Shown piece after piece: positions 12,447 to 23,149 of a DNA stretch of 64,000 bases. The notes beneath the pieces were generated by a model. The model ran no database searches. It had not been told where the DNA came from and saw only the letters and a program-made list of their open reading frames with translations. The number at the start of each line of letters is the position of its first letter. Position 1 is the first letter of the stretch. Made by a program: the position numbers and the translations under genes. The stretch is taken from positions 4,857,001-4,921,000 of the forward strand of contig JAPFBL010000049.1 of assembly GCA_026182355.1 (NCBI GenBank), given 5' to 3'. Source of the stretch: Hermatobates lingyangjiaoensis (Eukaryota; Arthropoda; Insecta; Hemiptera; Hermatobatidae).

Positions 12447-12515
12447 CCAAGAAGTTTGATATTAAGTTTACTTATAGTAAAGTTGAATGTAGGTCACTCC
12501 AGATATTTTTTAATG
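12076..12515 (+). mobile_element. LINE-derived relic, internally deleted, in tandem with the previous copy
   Basis: Directly after the T-tail of the preceding copy a new 5' palindrome starts (ACTTTACTATAAGTAAAGTA). After only ~45 bases the sequence jumps to the thumb region (GGTCAGATAAACTATGTAGG) and runs to the tail AGTAAAGTTGAATGTAGGTC. So this is a head-to-tail tandem copy that has lost about 1.2 kb. Confidence 0.6.
12400..12442. repeat. (TA)n microsatellite
   Basis: About 42 bases of uninterrupted TA lie inside the 3' part of the LINE relic, where related copies have a shorter TATATA stretch. Confidence 0.95.
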
Positions 12516-13233
12516 TTATGTTGGTGATATTTATCGTGATAATATTATATGGAAATTTTCTTTTGTTTTATAATCATTATAACGCCTGGAAAATATTGTT
12601 GATGTTTGGCGTAATGTAGAAATGAGTACCTTTTCCGAAGTTCTATATTTCACAAAGACGTTTTAGTTCTTCTACCAGGCAAGGATTAATTATGTATGAA
12701 AATCATTTTTTTTTCAAACACTGTAGGACAGTCAGTTAATTTTTGGATACTCACTCACCACCTACGTATGTGGTGGTGTTGTCAGTGTATTCAGTAAATT
12801 GTTTTAAATCAGTGCAAATATTGAATTGTTGAATATTAGTGTTTTTTTTTTTAATGAAGAGTTACTGCTCTGTATGAAAGAAGTAAACTTAACTTCACAG
12901 CACTTGCAGTATGAAGTTTGTAGTTTAGGTTTGAAAAAGTTGCCGGTATGTTTTATGTTCAGGTTAATTAATACTCTTAATCAGATATTACTGAATATTT
13001 TAGTATTCGTACTAAATGTACAAGTATTAATTATTTTTATCAATTCAGAGTTCTCACTTTTTTAAATGCTAAAGGGATGATTGGTAGGAGCTTAAAAATA
13101 TTTCCTGGGGAATTAGTATCTTTATATGAAGTAATCACTTTTCTTATGAAGAAAGAATTATATATTAACTATTCCAATACTTTCTAAAATAATTAGATAT
13201 TATAAGCTGGCTGTAAATTTAGGTGTGTAACTA
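12516..13233. other. Unassigned AT-rich stretch
   Basis: I see no recognisable element or gene. The open frame at 12,826-13,065 encodes a hydrophobic, low-complexity 79-aa peptide without a recognised domain and is most likely chance. Confidence 0.4.
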
Positions 13234-13400
13234 GGTGTGGTCTAGAGGTAGCCTGCTAATACTGATGATCTGGCATCGGAGTCTAGCAAGTGTCCTAAGG
13301 TTTTTCTTATGAAGATCGAAATAATGGACGTCCTTCTGTCCTTCGAAGAGGATTAAAAGGCGATCGTCGTTCCAAACATTTACAATATCAGATGCTCAGT
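13234..13400 (+). mobile_element. Possible tRNA-derived SINE fragment
   Basis: GTGTGGTCTAGAGGTAGCCT resembles the A-box part of a tRNA head. About 115 bases further, AAAAGGCGATCGTCGTTCC resembles the central motif GTTAAGCCGTCGGTCC of the clearer SINEs at 13.9 and 15.8 kb. The B box is poor, so the call is tentative. Confidence 0.35.
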
Positions 13401-13924
13401 AAAAATAGTTATTTCAATTAACTTGATTAAGATAAAATTCGGGACTATCTATTTATAATAATTAACTAACGTAAACTTAAATTGGTTCGAAATAGCAACC
13501 CAGTTATACTTTCCGACATTAGAACATCATGGAAGATGGATCGGTTGACTGTTGGAAAAAATAAATTAGGTAATATGTAAAGCAAAACATATTATGATCT
13601 ACATGTAATGAAACAATTCTTATGCATGTCATAATAATGTAATTATGCTCTAAGAATGTAAATTATGCCTCCATAATTATTATCAATTTTGATTAAATAA
13701 GTAATATAATTGTCTTTAAGGATTTTCGAAATCGTGTGAACTACTGAGTTGAGACTTTGTTCTTTCAAATTTGAGAAAACAATAACTAAAAAAAAAAAAA
13801 AAGAAGTCGGTTTGCCAATGATATGAAAGTTTCCAATCAGAGTCTTTCTTTATTTTCCGCCTTATCTTAATTGTTCCAAATTGTTTTCATCCTTACGTTA
13901 AAATATTCATTTACATGAAACTTA

Positions 13925-14262
13925 GGGGCCGCGGAGGCTTATATGCACTAGACGAACATATAAGCCACCTGTCCAGTGGCTTATATGCTCGACGCTGGAC
14001 AGGTAGATCCGGGTACGAGCCCACCCTGGCCCTCGACTTCTTTACGCTGGAGGTGAAAAAAATCTGAGCACGTCGTCCCTTGGAGAGGACGTTAAGCCGT
14101 CGGTCCCTGCCTAAATCATGTCAGGAACTCGTTAAAAATTCCTACTCTATATATACTTGTGTTGGGAAAAATTTAGGACTCCCATTGTAGAATGTTCATT
14201 GTGTCCTATTATTAAGATATGTATTCTCTCGTGGGACGACCACTGCAACCTAACCAAACCTA
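13925..14262 (+). mobile_element. tRNA-derived SINE, copy 1
   Basis: It matches the SINE at 15,840-16,147 along most of its length. Shared parts are GACAGGTAGATCCGGG, a B-box-like GGGTACGAGCCC, the CGTTAAGCCGTCGGTCC centre, CATGTCAGGAACTCGTTAAA and the end CACTGCAACCTAACC. The tRNA head is disturbed: TATATGC/GCATATA-type inverted and duplicated pieces of CTTATATG interrupt the A-box region. It would be a pol III-transcribed non-autonomous retroposon mobilised by a LINE. Confidence 0.65.
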
Positions 14263-15839
14263 TACGAAACTTGATATACATTTCATTTGTTTTATAGAAG
14301 TAGAGGAATTTTGAAAACCACTCTAATTAAAACTGCCCATTGATGTTTATTTTAAATTGGTTAGTCTTGATTATAATTTAATTTAGTGATTTCTTGAGAT
14401 GTCAGTAATTAAAAAAATATATGTAAGACAGAAGGAATGGCAGCTCGGAGGAAACATTCTTATTCTTATTCCTTTACTAGCATTAAAATTCTTTTACTAT
14501 CGTTTATTATGTACCTCTCAATTCCTTCTTGGTGAATTTATAATCAGTGATGTTTTTTTAATGTTATGTTTGAATATGATATTTGTTAATCCATGAATGT
14601 AAGTACTTTCTAATGAATTCATGGAGTAATAATTTTTCTACAAAACTACATCAACATTTGATTCCAACTCTGATGATGGAGGACAAACAAGTGATATTGT
14701 TTAGAGTGATAGTGGTGTGAAAGGGTTCTAATAAAGGAAGAAGAGTTCGTCGAGCTGCTGATGCCTGCCCTGCCGCAAATCGCCCGCTACCTCGCGATCA
14801 ATAGACTGCCAAGGACACTAGAGCACAAGAAATCTACGCTGCTGCTCTTTATATTAAAACTGCTATAACAATATCAATGACTTTAAGCTCTTATTTACCA
14901 TATTTGACATCAGAAGAATCGTCTATCTAATCGATTCGTCAATGGTGGTTTGAACTTATACTTTTTATAGTGATATTAACGCTTTGTAGTTTCTGCTACT
15001 ATAGTAGTAAGTAAACTTCGAATTTAGCGACGATATTTATTATACTCATGGACATACAAATATATGAGGAATTATATTCATATAAAGCTGATTATTTTAT
15101 GTAATTATAACTATATAAAATGTAGATAAGAGTGATTATTGTATCTTAAGGGTTGTATAGTATGCAAGAAAAGAACCAATAATTGAAATTGCTCAACAGT
15201 TAAGCAGAATTACTGGCCATATTGAAAGTCATGGAAGTAAGAGGTGTGTTACTACTTCAGGACAATTATTCTAATATTAACTAATACTGCAGTAGAATCA
15301 CTCTAATCATTTAGTTATTTCTGTTAGATAAATTAAATTTGACTGTATTGAGAAATTACATTCCATAAGATCCTATGTATTAAGGTAACACATATTTACT
15401 TTCTTTATTTCCTTCAGTACCTAATTGAATATATGGATATCTTATTGAGATAATCTCCTCAAGACTGGTACAGATAAAGTTCTAGTGTTGAGTGAGTTCT
15501 TAATTATTATTCTTCCCATGATAAGGGCTAAAAATAGAATGCTGTTTGCAATGACTGGAGCAAAATAAAAAAAAGCAAAAATGTTATTGCAGAATAGTAA
15601 CCACACAGGAAATTTAATTCAGCAATTCAGGTTTAAATACTGAAGGTAACAAGTGCCATCTAATTGTCTGTAATTTCCTCTTATTAGTTGTTTCTATTTC
15701 TATATGTGGAGTGTTTGTCACAATTCAGATTTCTTGTAAAGACAATTATCAAAATATTCGAGTGTTTTATTGTACAGGAAGAGTGAAATATTTGTTTTTA
15801 TATTTCAAAGAGAAGAATTACAGAGTAATCGTATTTATA
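14263..15839. other. Unassigned stretch between two SINEs
   Basis: It is AT-rich and without a supported gene. A small GC-richer patch at 14,740-14,830 reads as a short Arg/Ala-rich peptide in one frame but is flanked by stops. The frame at 14,399-14,596 (65 aa) is hydrophobic and unrecognised. Confidence 0.4.
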
Positions 15840-16147
15840 GGGGCAAGGGTAGCTCAGTGGCTTACCTGTTCGCCTCTGGACAGGTAGATCCGGGGTTCCA
15901 TACTCAACCTGATCATCGACTTATTCACGAGGTAGATGAAAACAATCAGACCTCGTTCCTCAGAGAGATTAAGACAGGCATTAAACCGTCGCTTCCTGCC
16001 TCTATCATGTCAGGAACTCGTTAAAGATCTCTACTCTAAATACACTTGAGTTGGGCAAAATTTAGGACTCCCAATGTAGAATGGTAAAACCAAAGATTAC
16101 ATTCTTTGTGTGTTCTCTTGTGGGAAGGTCACTGCAACCTAACCTGA
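15840..16147 (+). mobile_element. tRNA-derived SINE, copy 2 (best copy)
   Basis: The head GGGGCAAGGGTAGCTCAGTG contains a good A box (TAGCTCAGTGG). A B-box-like GGTTCCATACTC follows ~45 bases later, at the spacing expected for a tRNA promoter. The body carries ATTAAACCGTCGCTTCCTGC, CATGTCAGGAACTCGTTAAA and the end CACTGCAACCTAACCTGAT, all shared with copy 1. The 84-aa open frame across it is incidental. Which tRNA it derives from is not clear. Confidence 0.75.
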
Positions 16148-17114
16148 TCTTATTTATATAATAAATTGTAAGGCTGTTGCTAAGTTTGTTATAGAAAACA
16201 AGTATTTTCTCACAAGAAAGAATTTACCAGCATTCATTCTCTATAAAACAATCAAGCCACATGGCCTGCCTCTGACTTTATTTGTGGCTCCAGGATTTTG
16301 TCCCTGCTCCTTTTTTCATCATCATATTATAGTACATATTTAAAAGGGAATAAGAAAAATGTTAAGTTTAAAATAAGGTGAGTTGGTACTGGTTATTAAT
16401 TAAACTCCACTGGATTAAAACTTAAATTTAATATTCATGGTTACATAACAACACTAATGCCTCAAAACAAAATGTTTTGTTTAATTTATTTTCTTCCTCC
16501 TTGTATTCTTGTTTCGTTTATTCATGTACCTATTATATTCTTGTTTGTTCTATTATAAAAATATAAAAAAAAAATTATATATCAATTATCATATTTAGAA
16601 ATTACTAGGTAATCTCTCCGGGTATTGCCCAGGCGGTAGATTATGCCCCGTTGTTTTGGTTATGGGAAGTAGATCCCAAAAAAGGACCCTGATCAAAATC
16701 AAAATACCGTAGTTAGTTCCCTGGAAAAATGTTATTTAAGATCCATATGTTTCTTTGTATCTAAATGTCTCCACTTTATTATTTTAGCGGACAGACAGAC
16801 AAACTTTGTATTTTATACATACAGATATGTATTTTTTCTAATTTTTTATTATTATTTATTTCTTTTTTTACTGTTTATCTTGCATTGTTTAATTTTATTG
16901 GGAATTTTTTTCTTATATTGTTTCTTGAATTTTCTTGCGGTTTTGTCACCTTCCCTCTGCATAACTTTCATGTTACCTTCTTAGTTTTTACTTTTGTTTG
17001 CTCCCTGATACATGAAGCGATAGATCTCAGAATGTTATTTCTATTGTTTTCCTTTTTCGATCATGGTTTAAACTTCAATGATTGCATCAAGTGTTTATTG
17101 CGATTCCTCTGCCC
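16148..17114. other. Unassigned AT-rich stretch
   Basis: No element is recognised. The 117-aa plus-strand frame at 16,765-17,118 is Phe/Leu-rich and looks like a T-rich antisense shadow. On the minus strand the same bases read Lys/Arg/Asn-rich with stops. Confidence 0.4.
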
Positions 17115-17290
17115 ATAAATATATTTATATAAGTTGTCACCTGTCTGCAGAGCGATTCACATTTATCTTCTTGAAAAGTTTCAGCTCACTATGTCATATG
17201 GTGGCTCAGTTTACTTGTGATAAAATTTTGCGGACAAACCGATAGACAGAAATTTTTCTAAGTGTGGATTCGGTTTCTCTAGTGTATGAA
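17115..17290 (-). mobile_element. Inverted fragment of the 9.05-kb Helitron left region
   Basis: The reverse complement (GTTTCATACACTAG, GAAACCGAATCCACACTTAG, TTTCTGTC.GTTTGTCCGC, then the CCA.ATGACATA..GAGCTGAAAC part) matches 9,115-9,250. The match begins downstream of the Helitron 5' terminus, so this is an internal left-end fragment. Confidence 0.5.
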
Positions 17291-17519
17291 ACACACACAC
17301 ACACACACACTTGAAAATTATACACATATCCACATACACAAAAACTTTCACTCACACACACATGTGCACATAAAATTTTGCGGACAAACCGATAGACAGA
17401 AATTTTTCTAAGTGTGGATTCGGTTTCTCTAGTGTATGAAACACACACACACACACACACTTGAAAATTATACACATATCCACATACACAAAAACTTTCA
17501 CTCACACACACATGTGCAC
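17221..17519. repeat. Two identical 150-bp tandem units
   Basis: The unit TAAAATTTTGCGGACAAACC...CATGTGCAC(A/T) at 17,221-17,370 is repeated without visible change at 17,371-17,519. Each unit contains a piece of the Helitron left region, an (AC)9-type run and CCACATACACAAAAAC. The 109-aa minus-strand frame is just this duplication read through. Identity implies a recent duplication or an assembly artefact. Confidence 0.9.
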
Positions 17520-18179
17520 TCCTATACAGACACACAAACTGCGCATTTTATAATGAGAAGTAATTCAATGTTTACTTGATAGAAGTTGAGCAGCCATCTG
17601 TAACTAAATCAAGTTTTTTTCGGAAGAAAATACAATTTAATATTAGTGCAAGAGAGCTATAGAACATTAAAAATACAGTAACTGGTATTCCATATTATTT
17701 GGCAATCTACAGCAATGTTTCTACCCGTAAGAGAGCATGGCATAATAACTCCTCAAAGTAGGTTAGATATACTTCTTTACGTAGAGAAATCAAATGAAGC
17801 CGTGTTTTGCAGAAATTTCGACTAAAAGTAGTTTGAAGTTTTTAGTAGTCTGATTATATTTTGATTGTAATGCAGATATTGGACTTGTATATTACTGAGA
17901 TCATGTTCCGTGATAAACTAATCATTATAAAAGTATTAAGAGATAGTGTTGAAAACTTGGAGTTTAATTCAGACTTAAGTTGTCTGAATATACTCGCTCC
18001 CAAGATATTATTGAGTTTAGTGAACAATTTTTATCAGCATGTATGCGACTATGGATTCCAAAAAGAGGATAAGTCCAAGACAATCATAAGTATGTGCTTT
18101 GTTGGAGTTATGATTTAACTCAAATCAGACTAAAAGTGTACAAGAAAAGACGAAAATTCCAGAGAACATATGGAGATGT
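17520..18179. other. Unassigned stretch upstream of a LINE fragment
   Basis: The plus-strand frame at 17,861-18,118 (85 aa) immediately precedes the LINE ORF2 fragment and has the same orientation. I could not match it to an endonuclease, so it may or may not belong to the LINE. Confidence 0.3.
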
Positions 18180-19110
18180 ACCTCATAAGAAATCATCGTA
18201 AACAAGAGTACTATCAAGTAAAGAAGAATAAAAGATATGATACTAATCGTGAATAAGGAATCTTGGAAGAAATATTGCGATGAAACCAACAATACTAGCC
18301 CTAGAGCAACGTTTACAAGCTTGCAGCTTGTAGGTTAATAGTAGTAGACAATTAATGGTAGGCAAGGTAGAAATCTACACAGATGACAGTCGCTCGGAAA
18401 ATTGGGTGGGCTGTGCTTTTGATTTGTTGTCTACAGAATCATACTTGCGGAAGAGCTTTATCGACTAGATGACAAATGCAGTAACAATCAGGCGGAACAA
18501 CTGGCCATATCCAAAGAGGTTGATTGGGTTCTACGAACAACAGAAGTAAACTCTATGAGCTTCCCGCCCAGGATTATAATCGTCAAAACAGATTGTAGAG
18601 TTTCTATATTGACTGTAATATTGCCTTTTCTTGGATCAAAGCCCATGCTGGGTTAGAGGGGAGCGAGAGACCTCTTATCCAAACAGCTTCTCAGTCGGAC
18701 CTTCCCATTTCTTTCATAGCTGCTCCTAGAAGGCACGTTAAAATATTTTAATGGAGTATCATTGCAACAATGGCCATCATCTGCAAAAGGACTTATACTA
18801 AAACATTCTTCCCTACTGTACAGTCTAGGAAAAATAGTGCAATGTAGGTATTACATACAAAATAACACATGTCCTTTCAGATGTGGTTGAACTAAAGTCT
18901 ATCTTAAGAGATTTTATGTTATTGACAACGACAAGTGTCCTTCCTATAATACAAGGTCACAGAGTTGGGACCAGGTATTATTTATCTGCCCAATGCTTTT
19001 CCACGGAAGACAAGGATCTGGAAATGAATAATCGCCAACTAAAAGTGTAATTACAAGTAACAGTAACAATTTCAATTATTTCAAACAATTTATAGAACTA
19101 ATAAACTTCG
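18180..19110 (+). pseudogene. R1/LOA-like LINE ORF2 fragment: EN-RT linker fused to RNase H and C-terminus
   Basis: Translation across frames gives NKESWKKYCDETNNTSP at ~18,250, a typical linker between endonuclease and reverse transcriptase in this group. It is followed directly by an RNase H start, KVEIYTDDSRSENWVGCAF (~18,366). CNNQAEQLA-like and KTDCRVS residues come next (~18,490-18,600), then the C-terminal CNNGHHLQKDLY and ICPMLFHGR stretches up to ~19,010. The RT core is absent, so an internal deletion joins linker to RNase H. Several stops and shifts make it non-functional. Closest window relative: the minus-strand piece at 28.6-29.3 kb. Confidence 0.7.
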
Positions 19111-19142
19111 AAAAACTTTTATTTCACAGAAACCCCTGTGAA

Positions 19143-20772
19143 AAAATCTGGAGTGGCCTACACTCTACTTTACTATAAGTAACTCAATGTCAAATTTCTT
19201 GAGTATATAAAACATAACGTATCATTTAAGCATAACATAAATATCTAAATGGGATATAATTATTAGCATTACATTCGTGAGGTAGTACAGATAGTGATTG
19301 AAGGACATATCAATTTATAAGCTTATTTTTGTACATCACAAATAATTTATTATTTGCAAATAATTTCATTAGTATAACTACAGCAGTAATAACATTTTTG
19401 AAAAACCAATGTGAACATTTCTTGAAACGAAATAGTATCCTACAAGAGAACATGGCTATTGTTCAAATAGCCAGTAGATTTTTTACATCGTTTACTTGAC
19501 ATCCTTCTACATTGAATATTAATGTAAAATTTTAAAATTTGAAACAGGAAAATACCCTTTTTTTCTCTGAAAAACATCATAAACTGCGAAGAAAATGTTG
19601 TTTTAATGTGATTTGTTAATTAAAGATGTACGATAATTACAGTTATTAATCTCTAAACGAAAGATTTATATTTTGAATTATCTTTTACATTTTTGGTTTT
19701 TAACAGCATTATTATACTGGGAATTTTATGGCTTCTTAGTATTTAATAAGATCATTTTCCTTCCCCTTTGTCAAATAACATATATACGAATTTTTTTTTT
19801 AATGTGTGTTATCATTTACCTGCACAATATTATTCCTCTTACAGCTCTTATAAGTCAATAATATATTTTCATTTTTCCATTAGAAACATCAATTTTATCT
19901 CAGTGGATTCGCTCAAAAAATTTCTAAGTCAATGTAAACAATGTAAAAAAATACAAAAAATTCGACAAGTATAGCAGGTGATCTCTTAGTCTAGGGTAAA
20001 CAAAGAGTTTTTATATCGTTATTGCTCTTTCCCGTAATTGAAACTTCATGAATTTTTTTTTATGAATTGCTAATTTTTTGTTCCATTTTTGGTCAAATTT
20101 TCATTATTTTTTAACGAGCCGTTTAGCGTCAAAAAAACATTTTCTGAAAACAGAAATCGTACTGTAACGCCCCATTAGCGAATGTAATTTTGAAAAAAAA
20201 TATCTCTGCTCATTCTATACATAATGTTCTATTTATAGGCATAGTTTCATTCTTGTCCGTCAAACAGTATGGCTTGTATCGCTCTCACAAGGTTTGAGAT
20301 TGAATTATAAGTCAAAATTTGTACATTTTATTGAAAAAAAAATATTTCCTGTTGTTTTAAAATTCTGAATATATTTTTCGTTTGTTCCATTTGTAACCTC
20401 AAAGATAATGTCAAAATTTCAAAACTGTAGGATTACCAGTTTAGGAGAAATAAATGTTTTAAAAAAAAACGGTTTTTAGCAAAAAAAGTGACTTTCCCAT
20501 GATGCATAATTCTTCCCAAACAATAGTGATCTTCGTCTTTATGAGGCCCATTTTTGTGTAAAATATCAACTTAATCCATCAAAGATTCTGGACCGTAGCG
20601 TGGTAACAAGCAATGCTAACACACTCACCCACCCACCCACCCACACACACACAGACATCATCGTAAAAACCTCATAAAACGACTTCTGGGACCTCAAAAC
20701 ATGTAATTCCGTCAAAATCTCGAGATCGAATTTTTTCACGATCACTATACTTTACTTATAATAAAGTAAAAA
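19143..20772 (-). mobile_element. LINE-derived relic, complete copy, minus strand
   Basis: It begins on the plus strand with AAAAAATCTGGAGTGGCCTA and ends with CTATACTTTACTTATAATAA. It is an almost exact inverted counterpart of 10,448-12,075, including the rare GTAGAGTG tail variant, TTTACATCGTTTACTTGACA and the CCCACCCACCCACCCACAC microsatellite. The two must be closely related recent copies. Short frames on the plus strand here are antisense shadows. Confidence 0.7.
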
Positions 20773-20774
20773 GT

Positions 20775-21253
20775 TGTTGTAATTGAAATTAAATACTTAT
20801 AAAATAAATTTGTCAGCAAACTGCAATAATATTGTAATTAATATAAATAAATATTAAGTGTCGTAATGGTAAACGAAACTAGTGCAATTAGATAAACTAT
20901 AGAACGAAAGTGTAATTAGATATGATATCCTTAGATAAATAATTGGAAAAATATAGAATCTCAAATGTAATTAGATATATTAGAGAATTGTCAATTTAAT
21001 TAAATATGTTTTGATAAAGAAAATTGTGACTAGATATATTATAGTAATCTGAAATTGTCAATTTTATAAGATTGAAAATTAAATTAGGTGTATAGTAAGG
21101 TGTAAACATTATTAGATAGAAAAGTAAATGTAATTACATCTGTTCTAGTATTGTAAAAGTTACGAGTAGTATAATATGTGTAATATAAATAGGGAACATA
21201 CTGAATAAATGGAATTTAAAACACACACTCGCCTGCCCGATTTTGTTTAAACA
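20775..21253 (+). mobile_element. Possible LTR of a retrotransposon
   Basis: It starts TGTTGTAATTG and ends GTTTAAACA, giving TG..CA ends with a short inverted match. A TATAAATAGGG box at ~21,184 and AATAAA at ~21,204 sit in promoter/polyadenylation order. Past the end, ATACTGGAGAGGG could be a primer-binding region. A gag-like frame may start near 21,489 (MVESNCDLFDFEKDILLDS) but breaks soon. No second LTR is visible in the window, so this is weakly supported. Confidence 0.35.
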
Positions 21254-22284
21254 ATACTGGAGAGGGTTGTTCCGTACTGGAACTTAGTTAGAGTATTGGT
21301 TAGTCCAATACTGGAGAACTAAGTTTCGTGGAGTTTGTTTTCTAGTTTTCTTGTTCTTCACTGCTATGTTTTGTTTAGGTATTTTAGAGCCGTTATTTTG
21401 CCTGGGTCCACATGCGGTGGCATATTTACAGGGGTGTACTAGTGGGGTACTGAATCCTAAATAGTGGGATACACTCCTCCCAGCGAATATGGTGGAGAGT
21501 AACTGTGACCTTTTCGATTTTGAAAAGGATATTCTTCTTGATTCTGTGATTTAAATAAAGTATTTGGCACATTGAAACAAAAACTAGAACTATTAAAATG
21601 GCAACCTATAGTTTCTGTAGTCCAGTTAATCAAGGAGAGACAATTAGCCAAGTAGCTAATGATACATCTGTTGTGAGAAAAACATGACTGGCGCTAATGT
21701 GAGTACTACCAAATCTACTTTTAAAGCTATAATTAGTCGTAGAAATAGTCTTGTCATTGTTGATGTGATTGTAAATCCTAATAAAAACTATTAACCAACA
21801 TGAGTTGAATGTGGAATAAAAGGTTTGAAAAGTCTTTTATCGGACGTGTGTTAATTAAATTAGATGGAAAAGAAGATATTTCTATGTTTATCTGATGAAC
21901 GATGTAAAGAAATGTTGGCAAAAATAATTGTTTATAATATATACCAACTGATGCTAACCTTGAAAATGCTATTTCAGTTACTAAATATCAGAATTTTGAT
22001 GTGTTTTCATGTCTATATGTATAATAGAATATAAGAAAACAAATAAAAGTACTCACATAACTATGGAAATCGATCTAAGATTAAAAAAAAAACAAAGAAG
22101 TGAATTTGGAAATGATGTGGAGCTTGTACCGGGTTGATAATTACTTGTAACAAGATATACGATAGGCAACAAGATAATTATTGTTAAACATATTAATTAA
22201 TTTATGGTCATCTTTTTATTGTTAAAAAACAGATGACAGGTGGCTAACAATAAGAATTAGTACTTTGTAATAATAATGATAATA
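21254..22284 (+). other. Decayed region after the LTR-like sequence, perhaps gag remnant
   Basis: Short readable stretches follow one another in different plus frames: MVESNCDLFDFEKDILLDS near 21,489, FGTLKQKLELLKWQPIV near 21,560, then a Ser/Val-rich run near 21,720-21,780. This is the pattern of a decayed coding region, compatible with gag, but no diagnostic motif (zinc knuckle, protease) was found. Confidence 0.3.
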
Positions 22285-23130
22285 ATAATTAGCAATTTAT
22301 AAAAAAAAAATTCATGACCTTTCAATAATGCAAAATGCAATAAAACTATAATAACCGAATATTCATCCTGGACTAATGGATCACCTGCTACTTGTCGGAT
22401 GTGTTTACATTTATTTAAATTTTTACATTGACTTAGAAAGATTGAAATAAAATTGATGTTTAAAGGTTTAATGAAATAATTTGAAATGATTTAATGACCT
22501 AATATGAGACGTAAGAAGAGTAACATTTTACATTTAAAAAATTTACGCCAATCAAACTTATAATATCTATGCTTTCCGTGGTATGATGGATTTGTCTAAC
22601 AAAATACTCTAATAATCTATATGTTGCACCCTTGAACAAAACTTAATATCGGATATATATTTTCATGTGTTTACGAATGATATTGTCTCTGGGTAATATT
22701 GTAGTATAAAGAATGTACTCTGTGTCTATTACAAAACGGATATTAGTTTTAAGCTAATTTCTCGGTGATATTTTTTGATGAATGTTTCTGACATTTATCA
22801 AACAAATAAGAATATTTTGAAGTCTCCAAACGAAAACTTTGACTTAATTCTTCAATGTAGAAGGTGGTCAGATAAACAGCATTACTGCAACAGGTCCACT
22901 GGCCATGTAATGTTTCAGACGGTCATGAATGTGATCCAATGGCTATGGGAACAAAAGCCCTGTTCTCCTGAAAAAAATTGTTTCATTTTTTCCTTTGTCT
23001 TTACAAAAGTGTTATTACTGCTGTGGTAATACCAAGGATACTATATGTTTTTGCTGTGTGATATACCAAAATAAGCATTTATGTATAAGTATACCACCTA
23101 CTATTTATACCTAGTACAATTAATACTGTT
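22285..23130 (+). mobile_element. LINE-derived relic, 3' half, plus strand
   Basis: It starts at the AATTTATAAAAAAAAAATTC part of the family, passes GGACTAATGGATCACCTGCT and reaches the RT-thumb remnant at ~22,980-23,085. There the sense frame keeps FFLCLYKSVITAVVIPRILY. The family tail is missing. Another copy starts within ~50 bases. Confidence 0.6.
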
Positions 23131-23149
23131 ATAGTACTATTTATACCAC

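Noticed and set aside
16765..17118. 117-aa hydrophobic frame that could look like a membrane protein
   Set aside because: Extremely Phe/Leu-rich from T-rich DNA, no charged topology signals or family match; most likely chance.
17206..17535. 109-aa cysteine-rich frame with an internal repeat
   Set aside because: It is only the 150-bp tandem duplication with its AC run read through on the minus strand.
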